Positions 13,201-19,281 of a stretch of 23,427 nt of DNA are shown here, piece after piece. Made by a program: the position numbers and the translations under genes. Location: contig QXVZ01024987.1 of the NCBI GenBank assembly GCA_008931825.1, forward strand, positions 1 through 23,427. The letters are read 5' to 3'. How positions within the stretch are numbered: position 1 is the first letter of the stretch; every line of letters starts with the position of its first letter. Source of the DNA: Phallusia fumigata (taxonomy: Eukaryota > Chordata > Ascidiacea > Phlebobranchia > Ascidiidae). Under the pieces are notes generated by a model. It made no database searches. It was given only the letters and a program-made list of their open reading frames with translations, and had not been told where the DNA came from.

Positions 13201-15390
13201 ATCGGTAAGTTATACTCCTCTGACAAATACACAAGCGTTAGCTTCGTCGGATTGCTATTGAATAATTACGCAGTTACAAAACTGTCTATAAATAGGTAAT
13301 TTTTAGTTCTAAAAGTTTAAGGTTTTAAACGCGTTTCAGTGTAGGCTAGTACAAGTGAAGAAGATTTTGAAGATTTTAATGCGCATATATTAGTTTATAT
13401 TTTTTTGATGTCTTTCTTCTCCAGGAGTATGTGAGGAAAATCTGTTTTGTCGTTTTCGTTCGCTGGTTCTCTCTAGGGGTCCTGATAAAACAATGGGGCT
13501 GCAGAGCAAAAAGGTTTGAAATACCCTGACCCACACAGCCCATACAAACGCGTACGACAGTGTTCTTAAACTTATTTCGATGCGACGCCTTTTGAAAAGT
13601 TGGTTGGACTTTCGACGCACCAGCTGTAAGAATTTATTATCAAAGTTGTATCTGTTGATACAAAAATGTTTTAGCTTCGAAACGGAACTTTTACTTTTAT
13701 TTTACAAAAAACTCCAATGCGCCATCTTTCTTCCCAGGAGGAAGCCAAAGCGGCGAAGGAGGCAGCAGCCGCGGCGGAGGAATTTCCAGATATACTCTCC
13801 ACTAGAGGGAGTGATGTCCCGGAGAGCTTGGACGGTCGTCACGGCAACCAGGTGTCGTGGTCGTACGGGAAATACGTCGAAAGCCTGGAGCAGCAGCGTC
13901 TGTTGTTGCTCATGGAGAACGAGGTCAAAGGTCGAACCCCTCCCGAACCTCTCCCGGACCGTGACGTCGGTAGGTTACTATGGTAACGAAATTGTTTGTA
14001 ACTGTGAATGAAATGCTTGCGCATATTTGGCACTGGGATCTGCACTGAAGCTTTCTTGCAGGCCAACGATACCGGTACACTCACATAAGAATTATAGTAC
14101 GCCAGGCCTGCAAGAGGCATTATACCGTATCATAGTCGGCCTTCGAAGGATTTCCGGTCAGCAAGGCGTTGGGCTGAAAAAAGGGATTCTACATAGCTTA
14201 GTGGGTAGAATGCCAGTCCCATAAAGTTTTCTGGTGTGGGTTCGAATCCCACAGTAGTCTAGATTTTTCTCGCTAACGCTTTGCCGTTTATTTCTTTCAT
14301 CTGTGGAAAAAATTGTCACGCAAAATTTTGTGCGCAGATGTTTCTACTGTAAGCAGCGTGGTCGACTCGGATGATGACGAAAGAAAATCGAAAGATTCTG
14401 ATGACGTATCTCTGACGTCAGAAGGTGTGCCCAAGAAGAAAAAGAAGGACAAGGTAAGATGTTAATCCGAATCTTTTGGAACAGTTTAAGTGCAATATGC
14501 CTTTGCATTGTTATTCATGTGCGTTTTGTATGTTGTTTTCCCCTGTTTTTTTCATTTCTTTTTTCTGTCGAACGTGTTTTTCCTGTTTGGCCAAGAAAAA
14601 TCCGTTAGAATTTTTTCAAATGTTCACACATAACAGATAGATAAATTGACAACGTTTAACTAAAGTTGACCCATCGGTTCACCCACAGGCCCCCAAAACA
14701 TAAAAAGAGCAATATTTAATAAACCTAAAGTCACCTAAACCAGAGATTCTCTAAGTGTGGTCCGCCATCCCCTCATAGTGGTCCGCGAAAAGATTAAACT
14801 AGACACGGGATAAAATCGCCTGTTTTGGGAGCATGTTAGCCCCCCCCCCCCCCCCCTGGTCCTCAGAAAAAAATTCGAAGATAAAGTGGTCCTTGGGTTA
14901 AAAAAGTTTGAGAAATACCTACCTAGAAGTTTCTTACTTTGATTGTTGATACAATGAAAAGTATTTTAAAGCATTTTGTGACTTTTGGTTGGATTTTACT
15001 AATTTTTCACCAATTTCAATTTTACACTGAAATAAAACTCCAAATTTTGAAAATGTTTTACGCGCAAGTACTGGCTGGGATCGTATTATTAACGCTTAAT
15101 TCCTTGCTGGTCTCTGCGACGAATTTTGTTAATTTGTCGACCATTTTTTCACACTATGTTAACATACCGCAAACCTAAACTTATATTTTTGGATTTTACT
15201 TTGAAATCACCCAAAACTGCTTTAGGTTATAATCAGCTCTATTAAGAAGCATGATCAGAACGCTGACCAATCAAATGCCGCCAACGAGTCACGTGTCACC
15301 GAAGCAACCAATAAGCGTGCCGGAAAACCGAACGGAACACCCAAGAAAGGGGAGAACGCAGTGAAAGGGCCGGCTGTTACTATTGATTAA
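323..15390 (+). CDS. RGS22: RGS22-like regulator of G-protein signalling, 5'-partial multi-exon gene
   Basis: Exons chained by GT/AG borders and phase: 323-408, 782-875, 1173-1289, 1720-1887, 1954-1997, 2711-2838, 3336-3452, 3800-3984, 4191-4240, 4799-4865, 4937-5021, 5874-5994, (6486-6551 doubtful), 6582-6668, 7348-7522, 7684-7785, 8049-8243, 8823-8906, 9175-9338, 10056-10218, 10719-10859, 11238-11324, 11605-11766, 12137-12316, 12754-12915, 13738-13969, 14338-14453, 15226-15390. All phases agree and one frame stays open to the TAA, giving about 1,158 visible residues without the doubtful exon. Residues such as WLEVQKYKDFCHNHNE and ELGPYVFREAQ, and the N-terminal EQGIAWIKENRFPVFL, match vertebrate RGS22 as I remember it. 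RGS22 carries several RGS folds; RGS domains bind G-alpha subunits and the family protein is known from testis and ciliated cells. The first visible exon begins after an acceptor and is in phase 0, so upstream exons lie outside the window. The donor after 11324 is non-canonical. Confidence 0.9.
1073..1150 (+). repeat. interspersed repeat, copy 1 of 3
   Basis: Shares GTTGACCCATCGGTTCACCC and the following CACAGG(T/C)CCC(C)AAAACATAA with copies at 2443-2520 and 14634-14705. Upstream of this core, copies 1 and 2 also share ATGGGTAT, GTGCAC and GTAA. All three copies lie in RGS22 introns in the same orientation. Family not identified; perhaps one end of a miniature element. Confidence 0.7.
1720..5021 (+). 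CDS. RGS22: RGS22 exons 4-11 visible: Ser/Asp/Glu-rich linker
   Basis: Eight exons encode visible residues of about 100-380. They contain an Arg/Ser patch (LLRRRTSSSRPISVESRR), acidic stretches (DDADSYLDDVIDTSE, EPSDDESDQGVGSESDESQ) and a more ordered central segment in exon 3800-3984 (ITGLDSYASVFVAMAMKDAY). A basic RRKSITFKTK patch follows, then another acidic run (DDEVDSVFSDESNESE). The composition suggests a largely disordered regulatory linker with potential phosphorylation sites. That is inference; no catalytic motif is visible. Exon 3336-3452 uses the donor AAGTACCT, chosen because it alone preserves phase into 3800. Confidence 0.8.
2044..2322. mobile_element. hAT-type miniature element (MITE)
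   Basis: Begins CAGTGGTTTCCAACTTTTTT and ends AGTTGGAACTGTG, imperfect terminal inverted repeats of the CAGTGGTTCCCAAC type used by hAT transposons. About 280 bp, no coding capacity. I could not see a clean 8-bp target duplication. Confidence 0.55.
2443..2520 (+). repeat. interspersed repeat, copy 2 of 3
   Basis: Has CCATCGGTTGACCCACAGGC and CCCTAAAATGTA, matching the core of the copies at 1073 and 14634, plus the upstream GATGGGTAT...TTGTGCAC segment shared with copy 1. Confidence 0.7.
2839..3799. other. introns around exon 3336-3452
   Basis: AT-rich introns. TGACGTCA occurs at 2903, 3535 and 3731, with further half-sites nearby. A hAT-like left end (CAGGGGTGGGGGATCTGTGG, starting near 3596) is present without a visible right end. 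Confidence 0.45.
4485..4645. mobile_element. possible hAT-type MITE
   Basis: The right end GGTTTGGAACCACTGG is a clear hAT-type terminus. The left end (AGGGTCCAAAAGGTTTAT near 4485) matches its inverse only loosely, so the left limit is uncertain. Confidence 0.35.
5116..5390 (+). pseudogene. piggyBac-type transposase relic (C-terminal Cys-rich end)
   Basis: Translation gives RLTGRHFIQKISPC in one frame (5156-5200) and, after a shift, VCRVGPQQKKV and Y*CPTCRVALCIDNCF in another (5211 onward). The R-L-T/S-G-RHF element followed by C-R-V, Y-x-C-x2-C and LC-x3-CF is the ending of piggyBac-family transposases, a RING-like zinc-binding domain. There are at least three stop codons and a frameshift, and one expected cysteine is replaced by Gly, so it is dead. 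It sits inside the RGS22 intron 5022-5873; no TTAA-flanked ends were identified. Confidence 0.6.
5504..5617. mobile_element. short hAT-type MITE
   Basis: About 114 bp bounded by CAAGTGGTTCCAAACCTTTC and GGAAGGTTGGTAACCACTG, which are inverted copies with a few mismatches. No coding capacity. Target duplication not evident. Confidence 0.6.
5874..8906 (+). CDS. RGS22: RGS22: first RGS-like region
   Basis: Exons 5874-5994, 6582-6668, 7348-7522, 7684-7785, 8049-8243 and 8823-8906 encode visible residues of about 381-635. The opening NLKKFRSFLQGTVGEKLLDL followed by WLDIDKSRF has the F..FL.GT.GE..L..W.DI pattern typical of RGS helices. A second repeat-like unit reads MLQALLHDTKAGWFFTRFCE and then HFWFNLQDYRRSFYT. 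The later part includes RVRLDPPFEDLFDEAEEYV and VPWNRML, consistent with RGS helices 7-9. The region is diverged from classical G-alpha-binding RGS boxes, so GTPase-activating function is uncertain. An N (6598) falls in a codon in exon 6582-6668. Confidence 0.8.
6150..6215 (+). repeat. tRNA-derived (SINE-like) fragment with B box
   Basis: GGTTCGAATCC at 6184-6194 is a perfect pol III B box, with GGG/CCC T-stem ends, followed by CTAGATTTTTT. The same end (TCTAGATTTTT) follows the better preserved copy at 14185-14270. No A box is visible upstream, so this is a half tRNA unit. Confidence 0.6.
6486..6551 (+). CDS. doubtful 66-nt in-frame cassette exon of RGS22
   Basis: A good acceptor (TGGTTTTACAG at the 5' side) and a GTAATT donor bound 66 nt whose frame matches both neighbours; it would add 22 residues starting NLRCLHYMPKYKHF. 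Inclusion or skipping would not shift the frame. Against it, the following intron would be only 30 nt (6552-6581), shorter than expected for spliceosomal introns, so it would have to use a different downstream exon or be a chance open stretch. Confidence 0.28.
6686..7200. other. intron 6669-7347 with palindrome and hAT-like end
   Basis: A hAT-like start (CAGTGGTTCTTGGCCTTTTT) occurs at 6686. Positions 6829-6879 form an imperfect palindrome: ATTGCG and CTACCC arms pair with GGGTAG and CGCAAT around a central TGTTATTAATAACA. This may be the centre of a miniature element. No exon was found. Confidence 0.4.
7816..7890. mobile_element. very short hAT-type MITE
   Basis: CTGTCGTGGTTCCCAA on the left and TTCGGAACCACAG on the right are inverted relatives enclosing a non-coding interior, in the intron after exon 7684-7785. 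Confidence 0.5.
8244..8822. other. intron with a GC-richer patch
   Basis: Between exons 8049-8243 and 8823-8906. Positions 8265-8500 are more GC-rich than the surrounding intron but hold no exon consistent in phase and no repeat I could name. The remainder is A/T-rich, with an A-rich tract at 8571-8610. Confidence 0.4.
9175..10859 (+). CDS. RGS22: RGS22: second RGS domain
   Basis: Exons 9175-9338, 10056-10218 and 10719-10859 encode visible residues of about 636-791. The pattern is canonical for an RGS fold: KVSEEFRSYTFDEIVRNRIE, then HFRRFLDDRFVKTDLLCWLD with IESFKRL, a variable loop, and the C-terminal helix RRWLPLFLATEDFM. The L..FL.......LL.W.DIE.FK spacing is what I used to call it. Intron 9339-10055 contains a large hairpin-forming minisatellite. 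Splicing of the split Lys codon (AA|G) across that intron keeps the frame. Confidence 0.85.
9360..9945. repeat. degenerate minisatellite with hairpin-forming units
   Basis: About 18-20 units of 29-33 bp with a consensus close to ACTCGCCGATAAACGAGT plus AATTAGCGAAACT. Each well-preserved unit carries ACTCG and CGAGT arms, a 5-bp stem with an 8-nt loop. Copies are clear at 9531, 9561, 9657, 9687, 9749 and 9779. The array fills most of intron 9339-10055. The open frames across it on the minus strand are by-products of the repeat. Confidence 0.85.
10219..10718. other. intron with three TATAACGTTCC copies
   Basis: TATAACGTTCC occurs at 10383-10393, 10568-10578 and 10595-10605 in an otherwise AT-rich intron. 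No exon or named repeat was seen. Confidence 0.5.
11238..11324 (+). CDS. RGS22: RGS22 linker exon with abnormal 5' splice site
   Basis: Starts after an acceptor at ...CGTCATAG and encodes ERQRPKSQM...VVLQKKKKRGEPWR in phase 0 with both neighbours. The expected end is after CGG at 11324, because the next exon begins LLDNRW and vertebrate RGS22 has a comparable Lys-rich/Trp linker before its KW/RW motif (from memory). The bases that follow are GGAAGC, one substitution from a consensus GTAAGC donor. Without splicing here the frame runs on for 10 codons to TAG (11358-11360). Either the assembly has a base error, the allele is mutated, or a rare GG donor is used. Confidence 0.75.
11425..11430 (+). 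terminator. intronic AATAAA after the abnormal exon 11238-11324
   Basis: A perfect AATAAA lies about 65 nt downstream of the TAG (11358-11360) reached if exon 11238-11324 is not spliced. It could end a short RGS22 isoform lacking the third RGS domain. Its position relative to the defective donor is the only support. Confidence 0.3.
11605..12915 (+). CDS. RGS22: RGS22: third, best-conserved RGS domain
   Basis: Exons 11605-11766, 12137-12316 and 12754-12915 encode visible residues of about 821-988. Visible signatures are DLMEFRRALSNPVTAGQFRR, SLKGEFLENDVLFWLEVQKY, KDFCHNHNEASAIE, INCFINSHIPPSLQIDI and ELGPYVFREAQ, then VFRVLFPYWGQFCDFRK. The F...L.NP......F.....L....E..VLFW.EVQKYK arrangement is a complete RGS box, and it is the strongest evidence for RGS22 orthology. 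The 11766 donor (AAG|GTTTTT) is weak but is set by homology to the KYK-D junction. Confidence 0.92.
12317..12753. other. intron, nothing definite
   Basis: AT-rich intron between the last two RGS-box exons, with ACGTCA near 12484 and a GC-richer patch at 12655-12700. No feature can be supported. Confidence 0.4.
12754..15390 (+). CDS. RGS22: RGS22: charged helical and Lys-rich C-terminal tail
   Basis: After the last RGS helix, exon 12754-12915 runs into a strongly charged helix (LERQRKKRKEKLRKQMREQE) that continues into the Ala/Glu-rich start of exon 13738-13969, a likely coiled coil or single alpha-helix. Exon 13738-13969 then has WSYGKYVESLEQQRLLLLME. Exon 14338-14453 has an acidic DSDDDERKSKDSDD patch followed by a PKKKKKDK basic cluster that resembles a nuclear-localisation signal. 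The last exon (15226-15390) ends VKGPAVTID and TAA. Phases agree at all joins. Confidence 0.8.
12992..13354 (+). repeat. tandem ~175-bp direct duplication in intron
   Basis: Copy 1 (12992 to about 13170) and copy 2 (13188 to about 13354) share TTTAAATTG, ACATCGGTAAGTTATAC, CCTCTGACAAAT, TTGAATAATTACGCAGTTAC, CTATAAATAGGTAATTTTTA and GTTTCAGTGTAGGC in the same order. They are separated by a few bases containing an N (13187). The copies differ by small indels and substitutions, so the duplication is not recent. Confidence 0.85.
14054..14115. repeat. 11-bp perfect inverted repeat
   Basis: TCTTGCAGGCC (14054-14064) and GGCCTGCAAGA (14105-14115) form a perfect 11-bp stem with a 40-nt loop, in the intron just upstream of the tRNA-like element. 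Confidence 0.6.
14185..14270 (+). repeat. tRNA-derived element or tRNA pseudogene
   Basis: Has an A box (TAGCTTAGTGGG, 14194-14205) and a perfect B box (GGTTCGAATCC, 14239-14249) within a perfect 5-bp T-stem (GTGGG/CCCAC). It ends in a T-run suitable as a pol III stop. The acceptor stem has two mismatches, and the anticodon arm is about 5 nt too long with only CCAG/CTGG pairing. A functional tRNA is therefore unlikely. It shares TCTAGATTTTT after the tRNA part with the copy at 6150. Confidence 0.6.
14634..14705 (+). repeat. interspersed repeat, copy 3 of 3
   Basis: Contains GTTGACCCATCGGTTCACCC then CACAGGCCCCCAAAACATAA, almost identical to copy 1. It lies in intron 14454-15225. Confidence 0.7.
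14741..14924. mobile_element. hAT-type MITE with 17-base C run
   Basis: Starts CAGAGATTCTCTAAGTGTGG, a classic hAT-type end with the following GTCCGC, and ends GTTTGAGAAATACCTA, its imperfect inverse. An uninterrupted run of 17 C (14840-14856) lies inside and is likely to be length-variable. Possible target repeat ACCTAAAC/ACCTAGAA is poor. Confidence 0.55.
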
Positions 15391-15395
15391 ATAAA
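15390..15395 (+). terminator. AATAAA polyadenylation signal overlapping the RGS22 stop
   Basis: The final A of TAA (15390) is the first A of an AATAAA hexamer, implying a 3' UTR of only a few tens of nucleotides if used. A second AATAAA at 16265-16270 could serve a longer UTR. Confidence 0.55.
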
Positions 15396-16364
15396 TGATG
15401 CATGAGCGCTAGAAGCGGGTTGCGACCGAGCTTCGTGCATTCATCCGTGGCAAAGTGTTGTAGAAACAATTAAAACTGGGAATAGAAGACACAGACTTAA
15501 AAAGTTGCTTAATTATTTGAGAACATATCTGCCAAACAACTTGTATGTAGTGAATACATTTAATTGTAAACGTTCAACAGCCGCTGTTGTCAACATTAGC
15601 GACATCAGCGATTGTCGAAATATTTGCAATGCGGAACATTTGTATCTTGTGTTCCTAAGCTTGAAAATTGCGAATACATTTTATTGCATTCGTTTCACCA
15701 ATAACAACAACTATTGTTGAACTATTCATATTACACTACATACAAGATCTCCAGCAGCTATGTTTTCAATCAAACAGTTTTGATAGTTGTGAACGATGCA
15801 TGATTGATTAGAAGGCTTAAACATTGAATATCTTGACGCCTTTTGAACGCTTAGTGGCGGTTGATTGCACAAAGCTCGCTCGCTCGCTCGCTCGCTAACC
15901 CACTTTGGTGTGCAGGCACAGGGCGCAACGTTTCTTAGTAAAATTTAAACCATAACATTTTAGCTTTATAATCAAATTTAATGCTTAGATTCTTTAGACC
16001 ACTACCTGTAATTGGCGAAGCGTACGTTATGCTAGTGTTCGTATATTTTCCTTACCACTGTGTTATGTTGCTGTAGTGTTAGTTGTGATATAAAAGTTAC
16101 TTTTTCAGACTATTTTATGAAATTTGTTACATGTAGTTATTGTATTTTTTGTTGAAAGTAATTTCGGACGTATCTGGATTACTAGATGTGCTTACTTCTA
16201 CTATTTGTAACAATTTTTTGGGGAAAAAACTGTTTAAAATTAAAATTGCTAAACTACCTTTTTAAATAAAACTTCTATTTTGTACACAAATAGATCTTAA
16301 AACTTTTTTGTAATCGATTTTTTTTTCGCCTTTATATTCTTCTCGACAACAATACAACTTCCTA
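15396..16364. other. intergenic gap between RGS22 and the minus-strand exons
   Basis: AT-rich, no convincing exon. It contains a (GCTC)n microsatellite at 15874-15896 and a second AATAAA at 16265-16270. The short open frame at 15505-15720 has low-complexity AT-rich composition and no support. Confidence 0.5.
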
Positions 16365-17060
16365 TCATGCATCTCGATTTGCTTTATCCCCTTCTGTCGT
16401 CATCTGTGACGTAACGTGACGCTGCGTCATCATTGCCAATGGCGACTGGGGCCGTTCCTCGTCATCGGTCGTCACGGTCAGCTGGCTCGTCACGCTTCGC
16501 TTCCTGCGCACCGAGAATTTGTGTTGCGTGGCAACGAAGGGACTCATCCCGCTGTGCTGCGACGGATTAGGTGAAGTTGCGCGCTGTCGAATGTTGGTAA
16601 TGGGTCAAAGATTTGACGAGTGTACGCCAGGGGTCACCTAACCTTTACCCTGTATCCCCAGAACTAACCGTTTAAAAAAGTACTTATTTACTGTAAGTTC
16701 TCAAATTTCGGTTGTAAAGGGGCCTGACTGCATTCGTTGTTCAGCATAATAAATTAAAGCACCTACTCTGACTATTGTGACTTCTTCAGTCGATAGCAGA
16801 GGTGAAGGGACTCCCATAGCTCGGGTTTTCGTCCCTCTCCTTGACTTCCGCTTGGTGGCGACACCGAACACTCCTTGTTGTGTGNGTGTGCTTTTCACTT
16901 TTGACGCGCACTTATAAGGGAGAACTTACGTTTGTGGTGCGCTGGCGTGTGAATGTAACTCGTTATTACTTACTTTGATGACTTTGACTCTTGACCTTCG
17001 GTTCCGTAACTGTACCGGTCATTGGTAGTGATAAAGCTTCCGCCGACTTCATCAGCGTGA
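16365..17060 (-). CDS. candidate minus-strand exons of unknown gene
   Basis: Three minus-strand stretches look exonic: 16974-17060 (acceptor TTTTTTTGCGCAG, donor GTAAGT), one ending at 16767 (donor GTAGGT, upper limit near 16912 uncertain), and 16365-16583 (acceptor TTCGACAG) with an in-frame stop. The last two join in phase 0, giving EEVTIVR followed by RATSPNPSQHSGMSPF and ending MTTEGDKANRDA. The middle piece is open in all three frames, so the frame is not certain; it contains an N (16885). The Ser/Thr/Arg-rich product has no family I recognise. These may be extra 3' exons of the 17302-17778 gene or a separate transcript. Confidence 0.35.
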
Positions 17061-17301
17061 CTGCGCAAAAAAATATTATGACTCAGCAAAAGCGCAGACG
17101 TTTTTGACATCTACTTCTTTGGTTTATTATACCTGCTGCTTGCTTGGTCTGGGTTGGAAATCATTTGTTCAATTAATTGTTTATGATTTGTATCCAAAAT
17201 AAGGTTTGGCAGTTCCTTGTTCATCTACAATTCAAATTTTGGACAAATTAATGCATACTTGTACGAAAAAAGTTTAAAATTTACACATTCAACTACAACA
17301 G

Positions 17302-17778
17302 TCAACAACATGCCTTTTGATGCATGTCCAGTTCCCAAATAGTTTTCAGCATTGCAACATCACAAAATCGACTGTGCCCGTTCGAAGATTGAAGCAGAGC
17401 TTCTAGAACGTCGGTTGTTACGTCATTATTCCCGTTATTTTGGCGAATGACGTCGAAAAGAGCCTGTTGGGCCAATTTTATAAAGTCGTTGGCCACGTTG
17501 TTAATCTCATTTGCCTCCTTGGCCACCTGTTAACGAACACAGCAAATTCACGTAATGGTATCTGCCTGTTAAATGAAATTCTTGCTTGGGTACGAAAAGT
17601 TAACTAAAACGTTTTTCAGTTTTTAAGCCTAAATATAAGGACAAACAAGGCATTATGGGGAATCTTACACCTTTTTGGCGTATACTTTGCAAGCTCTTGC
17701 GTGTGCTTCAGCCCGTTTCGCATCTTCACTTGATTTTGAGGCGCAAGCGGCCAGTCTTACTATTTCGTCAGCACTCAT
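17302..17778 (-). CDS. small helical protein of unknown family, two exons
   Basis: Exon 1 is 17671-17778 (ATG at 17778) and ends at AAG before GTGTAAG. Exon 2 is 17302-17526, starting after CGTTAACAG and ending in TGA. Together they encode about 110 aa in phase 0. Exon 1 reads MSADEIVRLAACASKSSEDA then KRAEAHARACKVYAKK, an Ala/Lys/Glu-rich helix; exon 2 begins VAKEANEINNVANDFIKLAQ and includes DVTTDVLEALLQSSNGHSRF and LKTIWELDM. It is predicted mostly alpha-helical, with no signal peptide or membrane segment. I do not recognise the family. Exon 2 might instead splice just before its stop (AAGGCAT|GTTGTT) into downstream minus-strand exons. Confidence 0.5.
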
Positions 17779-18060
17779 TTTATTCCAAGTAAATTAACTT
17801 CAATTTCATAATTTTATCTGATTATTTAATAACACAAACAATTGTAGTCACAATCAACCCTATTTTGTGTTTGTTACGTCATAAAAGTATTTTTAGCGGT
17901 TGTATAGGGCCATGTGTTAAATGGGGGTGGGACCCAAAGCAGCTGTCGCGCGTGGCCAGTGGAGCGTAACATGTCACGTGGTTAGTCATTGAGGCAGGGG
18001 CGCGCTTTTTGAGTTTTCCAAGTCAAGAGCTTTTGTCAAGTAGCGAAAATTATAACAAGT
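17779..18060 (-). promoter_or_regulatory. possible promoter of the minus-strand gene
   Basis: Immediately upstream of the minus-strand ATG. It has a CRE-like TACGTCATAAAA at 17875, a CACGTG E-box at 17975-17980, and a GC-richer patch at 17930-18010 unlike the AT-rich sequence beyond. No TATA box or transcription start can be fixed. Confidence 0.3.
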
Positions 18061-19281
18061 GCCGTGCGATAAAAGGTTTTGTTCCGAATTAATATGCCTC
18101 CATGCAGATTGGATATTTTTCTGAAGTTGCGACGCAAATTTGTGAAGTTTTAAGTTGTTTTGAGAAAGTGATAAGGCTGTGTTTGATTCAATGCTGTTAC
18201 AAATGTTTGTGTTTTGTCATAGGAAATAAAATCGTTCAGTAAATTATGAAAAATAGCATTAATTCCGACTAAATTTGGGGTTATGGTAAATAATGTCTGG
18301 CAAATTTGCATTAAAATTGTTGTACATTTTGTACGCATGTTTATTGTTTACTTCTGTAAACTTTAGACTGTATGCAAATTGACTGTTAAACTATTACCTG
18401 TTGATGTGTTGGATATTTAAAGTTTTTAGTTTATAAAAATGTTTGACTATTATACAATCAACCACCATATTAAACTGTAGGTTTACAAGTCATTTTGAGA
18501 TAAAGTTTTTACCTCAAAAAATCCTTAAAAATATCCTGTAAAGCAAGGTGTTAGTTTTGTTCCTATATAATAATAAATTTTCTTTTTGTCACTTTGTTGT
18601 GTTTAAGAGAATATGGCTAAAGAAGCAGGGAAAACAAATTTTCTAGTTTAATTGTGAGTTAATGCTGAATTACTCAACAGCAGATGCCAGAAAATATGCT
18701 TGTTCGCATACAAAATCTCTTTTTAAGACAGCAAGCAGTTTTTAAAAATTAAGGCTAGCGTATAGTTAACAGCTCATCTGATTGCATAGTTAAACTTTCG
18801 GTAACTATGCTACAGGTTTCTATCATACAAAAGTAACTCGAAATGGTAGTGTTAAAGTAATAAAATGGGAGTGACTATTTACCCAGTTTTGTGAAAACGG
18901 ATGTACTGATGTTGAAAATTGTTCTTGCAAATGAAACACATTAGTAAAAACCATTATTTAAATCAGGCCTGTGTTACAACAGTTTAAAGTTGTTTTTCGT
19001 TGTGAAGTTTTAGGAAGCTTCAAGTGTCATTTTGATGGCCCTAAATACAACATGTCTGTCTAGCACTAAAGGTGCACTAAGTTCATGATGTACGCATGCA
19101 AAATGTGTCAAAAAGTTTATCACAAAACAAGTTTCTATGTCAGAAACAAAGCGTACTTTGTGATATTAACAACACCTATCATACATCAACATTTTTTCCT
19201 TTATTACACTCTTAGGTTTAAATTATCAGTGTAGTTAGGTTATAGGTTATAAATTGCTTTTGTTTACTAAAAACTAATAAG
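18061..19281. other. AT-rich non-coding stretch
   Basis: Dense in stop codons on both strands. The only open frame listed (18150-18338, minus) is AT-driven and lacks homology I recognise. No repeat family was identified. Confidence 0.5.

Noticed and set aside
14185-14260. functional tRNA gene
   Set aside because: A and B boxes are good, but the acceptor stem has mismatches and the anticodon arm is too long, so it is treated as tRNA-derived.
3074-15620. Shared CAGCGATTGTCGAAA at 3074 and 15606
   Set aside because: The match is only about 15-18 bp with no clear extension; it includes CGAAA but no hammerhead core lies nearby, so it was not called as a ribozyme or repeat family.
16628-16740. 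hAT-like start CAGGGGTCACCTAACC
   Set aside because: No matching right end could be found, so no element was called.
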